DNA of 8,796 bases from an uncultured Planctomycetia bacterium (GCA_937952135.1 CALFYL010000153.1:1-8796); one strand, 5' to 3'. Shown: positions 1-6,865, counted from the stretch's first letter. Numbers and translations are program-made. Notes: generated by a model not told the origin, from the letters alone.

Positions 1-1294
1 TGCGCACCCAGGGCGCGATGCCCAGGCCGTACTGGTAGCCGCTCGCGTCCTCGAAGGCCGAGCCGGTCGAGGTGTTGTAGCCGCCGATGATCGAGGCGTT
101 GATGTTGCCGTGGCCCGCGCGTCCGTCCGCCGTCGCGTCGCTCGTGTAGTTGTTGTTGAACGCGACGCGGCTCGCGCCCGCGGCGAGGCCGTCGACCTTG
201 AACTCGACGTTCACGTCCGTCGTCGAACCGCGGTCGACCCCGTCGTCGTGCACGTCGACCGAGAAGCTGAACGGATTCGCTCCGGGAAAGCCGAGGCCCT
301 GCAGCCACGCGAGGTAGCCCGGCCCCGTCGGCTGCGTGCCGGCGCCATTCATGTTGCCCGCCATGATCTGGCCCTGGGCCTCGTCGAAGCGGCGCGCCTC
401 GAGCTTGGGCTCGATCGCGAACACGTGCGCGTCGCGGGCGAGGTCGAGGACGTTCGCGCCGTCCATCGTGAGCTCGACGTTGATGTAGTTGAGCACCGCG
501 TGCGGCTCGCCGTGCGCCTCCACGGCCCGCGAGCCGAGCGCTTCCACGAACTCGCGCTCGCTGCCGTCGGCGACGACCTGCACGATCACGCGGTAGAACT
601 CGGAGTACGAGAGCTGCGGCGGGCGCAGCTCGCGGCGCAGCTTGAACGCCGGCTCGTACTCACCCACGGCGAGCACATAGGGCTTCGCGCGCAAGCTGTC
701 GAGCGCGGCGCTCGCGTCGGCGTCGACCACCACCACGTAGGCGTTGTTCGCCACGTACGTGACGACGTAGGCGCCGGTCTGGCGCACGCTGTCGAGCCAC
801 TCGTCCTTGACGGGGCCGTCGAACTGCACGAGTCGCATGCGGCGTTCGTCGCGCTCGAACTCGCCCGTCGGAGCGCGCAGCTCCTCGGGGATCGACGCGA
901 GCGTGCTCGCGGTCGTGAGCGCGTCGGCGCCGTCGAGCCGATAGCCGTTGAAGCCCACGAGCGTCTGCTCGTCGGCGAGTTGCGCGCCGCGCGCGAGAAG
1001 CGAAGCGAGGCCGCCCGCCCGCGGCGCCGCGACCTCGACCATCACGAAGGAGGAGTAGTCCTCGAGCTTGCGCACCGCGCCCGCGGCGAGCAGCTCCGCG
1101 AGCAACGGGTCGTCCGCGGCGAGGCGCAGGCGGTGGAAGATGCCGTTTGCGACGAATCCCTCGGGGATTGCGTCGGCGCTCGCTTCCGCGGGCGCGTTCC
1201 TCGTCTCGACGTCGAGGGCGTTTTGTGCGCTCGACGTCGCGGCTAGGGCCAAGAGCCAACTCGATCCGACGATCCAATTCCGAACAGCTCTCAT
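1..1294 (-). CDS. Secreted subtilisin-like (S8) serine peptidase, 5' part
   Basis: Read on the minus strand from ATG at 1294-1292, this frame stays open for 431 codons to the left edge, so the gene is partial and its 3' end is missing. Residues 1-23 look like a signal peptide (MRAVRNW, hydrophobic core, cleavage near SSA/Q). A long pro-region follows, with two similar stretches at about 152-219 and 234-302 that resemble tandem I9/fervidolysin-type inhibitory propeptides. The catalytic domain starts near 341. VDVHDDGVD matches the subtilase Asp motif (D350, compare VIDSGID), and GHGNINASIIGG matches the His motif GHGTHVAG (H395). The Ser motif (GTS) lies beyond the window, so activity cannot be confirmed. 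The family cleaves proteins outside the cytoplasm; the substrate is unknown. The start is supported by a strong ribosome binding site. The gene is divergent from msrBA. Confidence 0.87.
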   Translation of the reverse strand, partial: MRAVRNWIVGSSWLLALAATSSAQNALDVETRNAPAEASADAIPEGFVANGIFHRLRLAADDPLLAELLAAGAVRKLEDYSSFVMVEVAAPRAGGLASLLARGAQLADEQTLVGFNGYRLDGADALTTASTLASIPEELRAPTGEFERDERRMRLVQFDGPVKDEWLDSVRQTGAYVVTYVANNAYVVVVDADASAALDSLRAKPYVLAVGEYEPAFKLRRELRPPQLSYSEFYRVIVQVVADGSEREFVEALGSRAVEAHGEPHAVLNYINVELTMDGANVLDLARDAHVFAIEPKLEARRFDEAQGQIMAGNMNGAGTQPTGPGYLAWLQGLGFPGANPFSFSVDVHDDGVDRGSTTDVNVEFKVDGLAAGASRVAFNNNYTSDATADGRAGHGNINASIIGGYNTSTGSAFEDASGYQYGLGIAPWVR

Positions 1295-1298
1295 GGTG

Positions 1299-1304
1299 CC
1301 TCCT
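1299..1304 (-). promoter_or_regulatory. Shine-Dalgarno of the subtilase gene
   Basis: On the minus strand the sequence AGGAGG is followed by CACC and then ATG. It is a full-consensus ribosome binding site with a short 4-nt spacing, and it fixes the subtilase start at 1294. Confidence 0.8.
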
Positions 1305-1387
1305 GGGGGCAGAGGAATCTGCGCGGCGCGCGAGACCGCCACGAGCACGGGCTCGCGGCCGCGATAGCGTGAATAGGTTTCGCAGGG

Positions 1388-1428
1388 GTCGGCGGAGCGC
1401 GAAGCATGGGGCCGCGCGGCCCGCCGAC
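1388..1428. repeat. Nested dyad symmetry in intergenic DNA
   Basis: Outer arms GTCGGCGG (1388-1395) and CCGCCGAC (1421-1428) are perfect inverted repeats. Overlapping the right arm is a perfect 14-bp palindrome, GGGCCGCGCGGCCC (1409-1422). The two structures are mutually exclusive as hairpins. If transcribed toward the subtilase they would lie in its leader. GC-rich DNA makes chance dyads common, so function is uncertain. Confidence 0.35.
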
Positions 1429-1578
1429 GACGGCGTTCGAAGGCTAGCGACGCCCTGGACAAGCACAACGAACGGCGCTGATTCGCGCGCGTGACGTCCC
1501 AGAAACGGCGTCGCGCGGCGCGCATCCAAGGCGGCGACCGGCGCGAAAGCTCCGGCGAACCGCTGCGCGCGGGTCGAT

Positions 1579-1607
1579 TTGGCAAGGCCCGCACGGCGGC
1601 GTAGGTT
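1579..1607 (+). promoter_or_regulatory. Candidate sigma70-type promoter of msrBA
   Basis: TTGGCA (1579-1584) resembles the -35 consensus at five of six positions. It is followed after exactly 17 bp by TAGGTT (1602-1607), which keeps the TAnnnT frame of a -10 box. Transcription would start near 1614 and give a leader of about 88 nt before the ATG at 1702. This is inference from motif and spacing only. Confidence 0.45.
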
Positions 1608-1688
1608 GAACGCGGAGCCCCCGCACGAGTCAGCCCGCGCGAATCGGCGAGACACAGCGACACACAGCCCGCAACGCGGCCCATCTCC

Positions 1689-1694
1689 AAGGAA
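1689..1694 (+). promoter_or_regulatory. Shine-Dalgarno of msrBA
   Basis: AAGGAA lies 7 nt before ATG 1702. It decides between this start and an upstream in-frame TTG at 1579, which would add 41 basic residues ahead of an otherwise proper lipoprotein signal peptide. Confidence 0.7.
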
Positions 1695-1701
1695 GCAGCA
1701 A

Positions 1702-2811
1702 ATGAACGTCGGCAATTGGATCGCGCTGAGCCTGCTGGTGCTCTCGAGCCTGGCCATCGTGGCCGGTTGCGCGCAGCGCGGCGGCGGCGATGGGCGCGTG
1801 GGCGCCGAGTCGGAGAGCCACAACGCGGCGGCGAACCTCGCCCCGCACGACACGAAGGAGCCGAAGAACTTGGACGAGTTGAAGCAGAAGCTGACCAAGC
1901 TGCAGTTCGAAGTCACCCAGAAGAACGGCACCGAGCGGCCCTTCGCGAACGAGTACTGGGACAACAAGAAGCCCGGCATCTACGTCGACGTGGTCGACGG
2001 CACGCCCCTGTTCAGCTCGGCCGACAAGTTCGACTCGGGCACGGGCTGGCCGAGCTTCACCAAGCCGCTCGAGAAGTCGGCGGTCACCGAAGTGCGCGAC
2101 GAATCGCACGGCATGGCGCGCGTCGAAGTGCGCTCGGCGAACGCGGACTCGCACCTCGGGCACGTGTTCGAGGACGGCCCGCGTCCGACGGGCTTGCGCT
2201 ACTGCATGAACTCCGCGGCGCTGCGTTTCGTGCCGGCCGAGAAGCTCGCCGAGGAAGGGCTCGGGCAGTACGCGCACCTGTTCGGAGCGGCGGCCGAGCC
2301 GGCGAAGGGCAGCACGAACGCGAAGGCGACGGCGACGGAGGTCGCGGTGCTCGCCGGCGGGTGCTTCTGGGGCATGGAGGACCTGCTCCGCAAGATCCCC
2401 GGGGTGATCGAGACCGAGGTCGGCTACACGGGCGGCCACCTGGAGAATCCCAAGTACGACGACACGCACGACAGCGCGAGCGGTCACGCGGAAGCGGTGC
2501 GCATCGTGTTCGATCCCGCGAAGCTGAGCTACGACGAGCTGCTCGTGTGGTTCTTCAAGATGCACGACCCGACGACGCTCAACCGCCAGGGCAACGACCG
2601 CGGCACGCAGTACCGCTCGGCGATCTTCTACTCGGGCGAGAAGCAACTCGCCGCGGCGAAGAAGGCCGTCGAAGCCGCCGCGGTGAAGTGGAAGAAGCCG
2701 ATCGTCACGACGCTCGAGCCGGCCGCCAAGTGGTGGCCCGCGGAGGGCTACCACCAGGACTACCTCGTGAAGAACCCGGGTGGGTATACGTGTCACTACT
2801 TGCGCGATTGA
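1702..2811 (+). CDS. msrBA: MsrB-MsrA fusion methionine sulfoxide reductase, predicted lipoprotein
   Basis: A 369-residue protein that reduces both R- and S-methionine sulfoxide. Residues 1-23 form a lipoprotein signal with lipobox VAGC (C23), although the n-region lacks Arg/Lys, so it likely acts outside the cytoplasm on a membrane. The MsrB domain (about 56-185) comes first, with GWPSF (115-119), HLGHVF (151-156) and the catalytic Cys in RYCMN (C168). The four zinc-ligand positions of zinc-type MsrB are not Cys (YVDVVD at 94-99; RSANAD at 144-149). The usual resolving Cys in S-x-C-GWPSF is Thr (T114). The MsrA domain (about 212-369) has the catalytic GGCFWG (C221), the conserved GNDRGTQYRSAIFY stretch (297-310), and a C-terminal GGYTCHY (C364) likely serving as resolving Cys. 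Start chosen from the AAGGAA site and signal peptide. The last three codons and stop lie inside the first unit of a hairpin repeat array. Confidence 0.96.
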   Translation: MNVGNWIALSLLVLSSLAIVAGCAQRGGGDGRVGAESESHNAAANLAPHDTKEPKNLDELKQKLTKLQFEVTQKNGTERPFANEYWDNKKPGIYVDVVDGTPLFSSADKFDSGTGWPSFTKPLEKSAVTEVRDESHGMARVEVRSANADSHLGHVFEDGPRPTGLRYCMNSAALRFVPAEKLAEEGLGQYAHLFGAAAEPAKGSTNAKATATEVAVLAGGCFWGMEDLLRKIPGVIETEVGYTGGHLENPKYDDTHDSASGHAEAVRIVFDPAKLSYDELLVWFFKMHDPTTLNRQGNDRGTQYRSAIFYSGEKQLAAAKKAVEAAAVKWKKPIVTTLEPAAKWWPAEGYHQDYLVKNPGGYTCHYLRD

Positions 2812-2951
2812 CTCGCGCAACAGACAACACGATTGCGCGACTGACCCGCGCAAGAATCAACACGGCTGCGCGACGGACCCGCGCAGGATTGAACACGGCG
2901 GCGCGACGGACTCGCGCAAGCTCGAGCGCGCCGCGCGACGGACCCGCGCCG
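2800..2951 (+). repeat. Tandem 33-bp repeat array; each unit carries a hairpin-forming dyad
   Basis: Five contiguous units begin at 2800, 2833, 2866, 2899 and 2931 (periods 33, 33, 33, 32). Neighbouring early units match at about 27-28 of 33 positions; the last two are more diverged. Each unit has a dyad around a GAC-containing centre. Unit 1 has left arm TTGCGCGA, loop TTGAC and right arm TCGCGCAA. Unit 2 has TTGCGCG and CGCGCAA. Unit 3 has CTGCGCG and CGCGCAG, where both outer bases have changed together and keep pairing. Unit 4 keeps a 6-bp stem (GCGCGA/TCGCGC); unit 5 keeps 5 bp plus an outer C-G pair. No T-tract follows. There is no spacer, so this is not CRISPR. Possible roles are transcript 3'-end structure, an array of protein-binding dyads, or a minisatellite. 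Confidence 0.85.
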
Positions 2952-3139
2952 CGCCCGTGACGACACCGACACAACGGCCGACGCCTCCCGCGGGGCGCCG
3001 GCCGTCTTCGTCGGCAAACACGAGCTTTGCGCGGTAAGTTGCGGCGGGCCGGGATTTCTCGGCACGCCGGACGGGCATCGGCGCTTGCGCCCCTGCGGCG
3101 CGTTGCCGCGTCCTCTCTCTCGTAGCCTTTCGGATCGCC
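2812..3139. other. Intergenic region between msrBA and the secreted repeat protein
   Basis: This 328-bp gap has no convincing gene. Its first half is the 33-bp hairpin array, followed by a separate GC hairpin at 2974-3005. The last ~130 bp lead into the next gene and show no Shine-Dalgarno. The 33-bp period keeps every reading frame in register, so several apparent small ORFs with 11-residue repeats run through it on both strands; I regard them as artefacts. TAGCCT at 3123-3128 is a weak -10 candidate 11 nt before ATG 3140, with no good -35 at a normal distance. Confidence 0.6.
2974..3005 (+). terminator. GC-rich hairpin, possible msrBA terminator
   Basis: ACGGCCG (2974-2980) pairs with CGGCCGT (2999-3005). 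After one A-C mismatch the stem continues with CGCC/GGCG and a small loop, giving about 12 pairs. The tract after it (CTTCGTC) is only weakly T-rich, so intrinsic termination is uncertain. It lies just beyond the 33-bp array and before the next gene, where msrBA transcription would be expected to stop. Confidence 0.4.
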
Positions 3140-4864
3140 ATGAACCGCTCTTCTCAACTGCCTTCGCGTCGCATCGAAGCCGCCGCCGCACTGCTCGTGC
3201 CGCTCGCGGCCCTCGCGCCCTCCGCTTCGGCGGATGTCCTCACCACCTTCACGGTGCCCGTGCGCGCCGGAAACGCCGTCGCGGGCGTCGGCGCCGTGAC
3301 CACCTTCGACTCCTTGGCCGTCGCGAACGCCGGCCTGTGGACGGTCGAAGCCGACACGGACAACGCCGACACGAGCGCCGACCAAGTCGTGTTGCGCAAC
3401 GGCGTGCTCGCGGCGCGCCAAGGCGACGCGCTGGCGGCGCCAGCGGGCACGACGATCAGCTCCTTCGGGTCCGGCGGCGCGCCGATCAACGCCGCGGGCC
3501 ACTGGGGCTGGAACTACTTCCTGAACGGCGCGACGAGCTCGACCGACAGCGGCATCTTCTTCGACAACACGCTCGTGATCCAAGAGAGCGACGTCTCGAC
3601 GGCGCCGCAGTTCAGCGCCGGCACGCCGTACATCGGGTTCTTCGGAGCGAAGCTCAACGACGCCAACCAGATCCTGGTGATGGCGTCGATCGACGATCCG
3701 GCGATCGCGAGCACCGTCGACCGCGCGCTCGTCGTCGCGACCGTGAACGCGAGCGGCGCGCTGCTGAGCGAAGCCGTGCTCGCGAAGGAAGGCGACGTGC
3801 TCGCCGGCCAGATCGAGACCGTGGCCGACTTCGCGACGGGCACGCACGGATGGGATTGGAACGACAACGGCGACGCGCTGTTCCTCGTCGATCTCAATGG
3901 CGCCACGTCGACGGACGGCGCGCTGTACCTGGGCGGCACTTTGCTCGCGCAAGAGGGTTCGCCCTCGCCGGTCGCGGGCCGCACGTGGGCCAGCTTGAGC
4001 ACCTCGCAACGCGTCGCGCTGAACAACAGCGGCGACTGGGCGACGACGGGCCTGCTGTCGGGATCGACCGCCGACGACAGCGTGATCGTCGTGAACGGCG
4101 CGGTGTTCCAGCAGGAAGGCCAGGTTCCGCCGGACGTCGCGGGCGGTTGGGTGCTGACGGGCTTCGGGTCCGCTCCGCTCGACCTCGACGACGCCGGAAA
4201 CGTGTTCTGGTACGGCGACTGGAACGACCCCGACACGGCGCGCGACACGGGCCTGTTCCGCAACGACCAGTTGCTCGTGCAGGAAGGCGTGACGGTGATC
4301 GGCGGCCAGACGCTCACCTCGCTCGCGGGCGTGCAGGAAGCGTTCATGGTCAGCGACGACGGGCGCTGGCTGATCTTCGAGGGCGCGCTCGACGGCACGC
4401 CGGCGGTGATCCTGATCGAGATGACCGGCGACGTCTTCGCGTACTGCACGGCGGGCACGACGACCAACGGTTGCCTGCCGGCGATCTCGAGCGTCGGCAC
4501 GCCGAGCGCGAGCCTCGCGACTCCGTTCACGGTCAATGTCGCGAACGTCGAAGGACAAAAGGCCGGTTTGCTCTTCTACGGCGTGTCCGGTCCGACGGCG
4601 CTCGCGTGGGGCACGGGCTCGAGCTTCCTGTGCGTGAAGTCCCCCACGCAACGCACGCCGTCGCAGTCGACGGGCGGCACGGCGAGCCAGTGCAACGGCG
4701 CGCTCACGCTCGACTGGAACGCCTACATCTCCGCGAACCCCGGCGCGCTCGGCACGCCGTTCCAGAGCGGCGATATCGTCTGGATGCAGGGCTGGTTCCG
4801 CGACCCGCCGGCCTCGAAGACGACCAACCTCTCCGACGGCTTGCAGTTCGCGCTCCAACCGTAA
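3140..4864 (+). CDS. Secreted protein with ~55-residue tandem repeats and Cys-containing C-terminal domain
   Basis: A 574-residue hypothetical protein with an export signal (MNRSS, two Arg pairs, Ala/Leu core, cleavage near SASA/D). Residues about 55-430 contain a repeated pattern. Seven N/D-x-x-(G/N) turns occur at 61-67, 116-122, 172-178, 240-246, 294-300, 349-355 and 404-410, mostly 54-56 apart. Between them are six hairpins of the form NGxLLxQEGD (83-96, 139-151, 208-219, 262-274, 315-328, 372-384). This recalls the NxxGxxAF tandem-repeat surface proteins and suggests a beta-propeller or solenoid; the fold is inference. Residues ~434-574 form a separate domain with Cys 436, 445, 498 and 518, probably two disulfides. 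It resembles a C-terminal domain I recall from many secreted planctomycete proteins, perhaps for sorting or anchoring. No enzyme motif was seen. There is no Shine-Dalgarno before the ATG, and the gene appears monocistronic. Confidence 0.88.
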   Translation: MNRSSQLPSRRIEAAAALLVPLAALAPSASADVLTTFTVPVRAGNAVAGVGAVTTFDSLAVANAGLWTVEADTDNADTSADQVVLRNGVLAARQGDALAAPAGTTISSFGSGGAPINAAGHWGWNYFLNGATSSTDSGIFFDNTLVIQESDVSTAPQFSAGTPYIGFFGAKLNDANQILVMASIDDPAIASTVDRALVVATVNASGALLSEAVLAKEGDVLAGQIETVADFATGTHGWDWNDNGDALFLVDLNGATSTDGALYLGGTLLAQEGSPSPVAGRTWASLSTSQRVALNNSGDWATTGLLSGSTADDSVIVVNGAVFQQEGQVPPDVAGGWVLTGFGSAPLDLDDAGNVFWYGDWNDPDTARDTGLFRNDQLLVQEGVTVIGGQTLTSLAGVQEAFMVSDDGRWLIFEGALDGTPAVILIEMTGDVFAYCTAGTTTNGCLPAISSVGTPSASLATPFTVNVANVEGQKAGLLFYGVSGPTALAWGTGSSFLCVKSPTQRTPSQSTGGTASQCNGALTLDWNAYISANPGALGTPFQSGDIVWMQGWFRDPPASKTTNLSDGLQFALQP

Positions 4865-4879
4865 GCACGGCGGCTGGGT

Positions 4880-4954
4880 CGTAGAGCGCCCGGCGCGCGA
4901 TGCTGGTGGTTGCAACGTCACCACCTGCAACGCGCGCCGGGCGCTCGACGTTTT
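4880..4954 (+). terminator. Long hairpin plus TTTT, terminator between convergent genes
   Basis: GAGCGCCCGGCGCGCG (4884-4899) is perfectly complementary to CGCGCGCCGGGCGCTC (4931-4946). The pairing continues inward with TGC/GCA and GGTGGT/ACCACC, interrupted by A-A and T-T mismatches, to a 9-nt loop. It continues outward by three more pairs after an A-G mismatch. TTTT (4951-4954) follows on the plus strand, fitting an intrinsic terminator for the repeat-protein gene. No matching T-tract follows on the minus strand, so termination of the convergent gene here is less clear. A second small stem, GCGCTC/GAGCGC with a 4-nt loop, sits at 4958-4973. Confidence 0.8.
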
Positions 4955-4980
4955 GCGGCGCTCGGGTGAGCGCTCGCCGC

Positions 4981-6636
4981 TCAACGATCGAGTTGGAGCA
5001 GCGCTTCGACGCGATCGGATTCGAGTTCGAGCGACAGGATGCCCGTCTGATACCCGTCCGCGGACGCCCGCACGAGCACTCGGCCGGCCGGCACCCGCGC
5101 TAGGCGGCCTCGACCGGTCGGATCGATCACGAATCCGCCGTACGCCGCGACCGGCTGGGTCCCGAGCCCGAGCTGCGACCAAGTCATGTCGTGCGTCGCA
5201 ACCTCTTCGCGCGTGACGCGATCGACGACATGCACGACGAGCTCCACGGGCGGCGGCAACACGACGCCTGCGATGCGCGGGTCGTAGCGGCCGTCGAACT
5301 CGACCCAATACGAGGCGTTCTGAACGAAAAGCCCAAGACCGAGATCGCGCGGAACGCTCGCGCGCCACTCGAAGCTCGCGTGACCCGCGAGTTGCGGCTC
5401 GAGCGAACGGAGCGTCACGCCGACCTGACCTTGCTTGTTGCCCGGCGAAACGAAGGTCCACAGCGACACGCGCGGCTCGGTGAAGCCCCACTCGTTCGGG
5501 ATGTGCAGCCGGCCCACGATCTGCTCCAGGAGCGGCGTCACCGGGACCGTCAACTCGACTTGCGCACGACGGCCGCTGCGAACTTCGACCTCGGCCGGCG
5601 TCACGTCGGCGAGCAAGAACGGCGACTCCTGGGCGATCGAGACCTCGTAGATCGCCGGCAACAAGCCGCGCAACTCGAGCGGCGAGTCGGCGGAGACGGT
5701 GTACATGCCCACCGACTGGCCTCCGCGCGCGATTCCGACCCGCTCAGAAGCACCTGCTTCGAGCCCCACCACGCGCACGGACAAATCGCCGCCGGGTTGC
5801 AGCAAAACGGTGCGAACAAGCGGCCTCTCGAAGTCGGCTCTCGTCGCCGACCACATGAACCCGGGCGCGATCACGAGCAGGCGGTGCACGCGCAGCTCGT
5901 CGAAGCGTGCGCGCAGCGCGCCGAGATCGATCGGCGAGCGTAAGCCGGCGGCGATGCGCCGCGCGGGGTCGTCCCAGGTCGGCGGCGAGACGCCGAGCGG
6001 ATCGCCCGAAGGGCTCGCGAGAAGCAGCACGTCCTCGAGGTCCGCGCCCGTCGCCGCGTCGAGAACTCGCAGCGTGTTGCGAGGCCAAACGCGCACGTGG
6101 ACGGTGAGTTCGCGCTCGGCGTCCGCGTAGAAACGGCCCTCCGGCGCCTCGATGCTCACCGCGCGCTCGCCGAGCTCGACCTCTCCGACGGAGAAATCGA
6201 CGAGCTCCTCGGCGTTGAAGAACTCCGCACGCCACTCGCCGTCCTTCACGATCGCGCGAAGGCGCTCCGAACGGCGCGGAGTCCAACCGACGAGCTCGAG
6301 CACGCCGTCCGCCTCGTGGTCTTGGTTCCCGTTCACGTCGGTCACGATCAGTCGCCCCGAAAACGCGAGCGCCTTGTCCTCGCAGACCGCTTCGCGCTCG
6401 ACGGCGGTCGGTTGGGCGCGAAAGACGTTGGCGGTCGCGCGCAGCGCGTTGGCGTCGTCCGCGATGGGCACGAGCTCGGGGGCGGCGCTCGACGCCCGGC
6501 CCGTTTCCCTAGCTCGAGCGTCCGCCTCGCTCCCGCCGCCCGCGCCGACCCACCACCACAGTCCGAGCGCGAGCGCGGCGGCCGCGGCGGACACGAGCCC
6601 CAGGGCCGCGGCGCGAGAGTGAGGGGACGGCGACAT
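4981..6636 (-). CDS. Membrane-anchored protein with carboxypeptidase-regulatory-like beta-sandwich domains
   Basis: A 551-residue protein. Residues 1-9 are a short polar n-region (MSPSPHSR). Residues ~10-31 are a hydrophobic Ala/Leu stretch ending in WWWV, probably an uncleaved membrane anchor, followed by a low-complexity linker to about 55. The rest is beta-rich and all outside the membrane. Segments near 180-275, 280-365 and 460-551 look like carboxypeptidase-regulatory-like or Ig-like modules. The last has the typical ending G-R-V-L-V-R-A-S-A-D-G-Y-Q followed by a strand-forming LELES tail. A module at ~92-180 contains VTDVNGNQDHEADG, which could bind Ca2+. There is one Cys (C85) and no catalytic motif. 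A start at 6789 would add 51 basic residues before the anchor, so I chose ATG 6636. It has no Shine-Dalgarno. It is convergent with the repeat-protein gene and divergent from the regulator. Function is unknown; adhesion, scaffolding or substrate binding would fit. Confidence 0.83.
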   Translation of the reverse strand: MSPSPHSRAAALGLVSAAAAALALGLWWWVGAGGGSEADARARETGRASSAAPELVPIADDANALRATANVFRAQPTAVEREAVCEDKALAFSGRLIVTDVNGNQDHEADGVLELVGWTPRRSERLRAIVKDGEWRAEFFNAEELVDFSVGEVELGERAVSIEAPEGRFYADAERELTVHVRVWPRNTLRVLDAATGADLEDVLLLASPSGDPLGVSPPTWDDPARRIAAGLRSPIDLGALRARFDELRVHRLLVIAPGFMWSATRADFERPLVRTVLLQPGGDLSVRVVGLEAGASERVGIARGGQSVGMYTVSADSPLELRGLLPAIYEVSIAQESPFLLADVTPAEVEVRSGRRAQVELTVPVTPLLEQIVGRLHIPNEWGFTEPRVSLWTFVSPGNKQGQVGVTLRSLEPQLAGHASFEWRASVPRDLGLGLFVQNASYWVEFDGRYDPRIAGVVLPPPVELVVHVVDRVTREEVATHDMTWSQLGLGTQPVAAYGGFVIDPTGRGRLARVPAGRVLVRASADGYQTGILSLELESDRVEALLQLDR

Positions 6637-6644
6637 GGGGCGCC

Positions 6645-6650
6645 ATCGTA
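6645..6650 (-). promoter_or_regulatory. Candidate -10 box of the anchored-protein gene (leaderless)
   Basis: On the minus strand TACGAT lies 8 nt before ATG 6636, which places transcription start at or within about two bases of the start codon. No clear -35 is seen at 17 bp upstream. The absence of a Shine-Dalgarno supports a leaderless or near-leaderless transcript. Confidence 0.4.
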
Positions 6651-6865
6651 GCTCGACGTGTCGACGGACCGTGTAGCGGGCGCGCGGAAGCGCTTGCGGT
6701 GCGACCGCGTGGCAGCGGACCGACGCAATCGCGTTGCGGATCGCTGGCTGCGCGAGCGCCGTACGGCTCCTGGCGCCAGACGGGAGCACATCGGCGGTCG
6801 TGAGCCCACGCGAGGCGCTCCGCGCGCCGCTACGCGAACTTTGCTTGCGCGTCCGAGTTCGGCGC

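Larger units (their letters stand above)
1295..1701. other. Divergent intergenic region, subtilase / msrBA
   Basis: This 407-bp stretch separates the two divergent genes. I see no convincing gene in it: short open frames here are GC-driven and lack recognisable domains. It holds the subtilase ribosome binding site at its left end, a nested dyad at 1388-1428, a candidate msrBA promoter at 1579-1607, and the msrBA ribosome binding site at its right end. I could not pick a convincing subtilase promoter. On the minus strand an AT-richer patch around 1365-1382 is the only candidate area. Confidence 0.6.

Noticed and set aside
110..1246. Plus-strand open frame opposite the subtilase
   Set aside because: It is antisense to a protein with clear Asp and His protease motifs and has low-complexity Arg/Val/Glu composition.
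1579..1701. Upstream TTG start extending MsrBA by 41 residues
   Set aside because: The extension is basic and disordered and would bury the lipoprotein signal. ATG 1702 has a well-spaced AAGGAA site.
2800..2951. CRISPR array
   Set aside because: The units are contiguous, degenerate and without unique spacers, and no cas genes are nearby.
2780..3037. Small ORF with 11-residue repeats (MGIRVTTC...) over the 33-bp array
   Set aside because: The 33-bp period keeps all frames open and repetitive. There is no ribosome binding site, it begins inside msrBA, and similar repeats appear on the other strand.
3085..4884. 599-codon plus-strand frame overlapping the secreted repeat protein
   Set aside because: It is a frame-shifted shadow with Arg-rich composition. 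The frame starting at 3140 has a signal peptide, repeats and a domain structure.
2705..5491. Very long open frame on the minus strand (928 codons) across msrBA's end, the repeat gene and part of the anchored-protein gene
   Set aside because: Its translation is Arg/Ala-rich low complexity, it crosses a terminator and three better genes, and it reflects high third-position GC.
6637..6789. 51-residue N-terminal extension of the anchored protein
   Set aside because: It would place a basic, low-complexity segment before the membrane anchor. ATG 6636 gives a normal signal-anchor and has a -10-like box just upstream.
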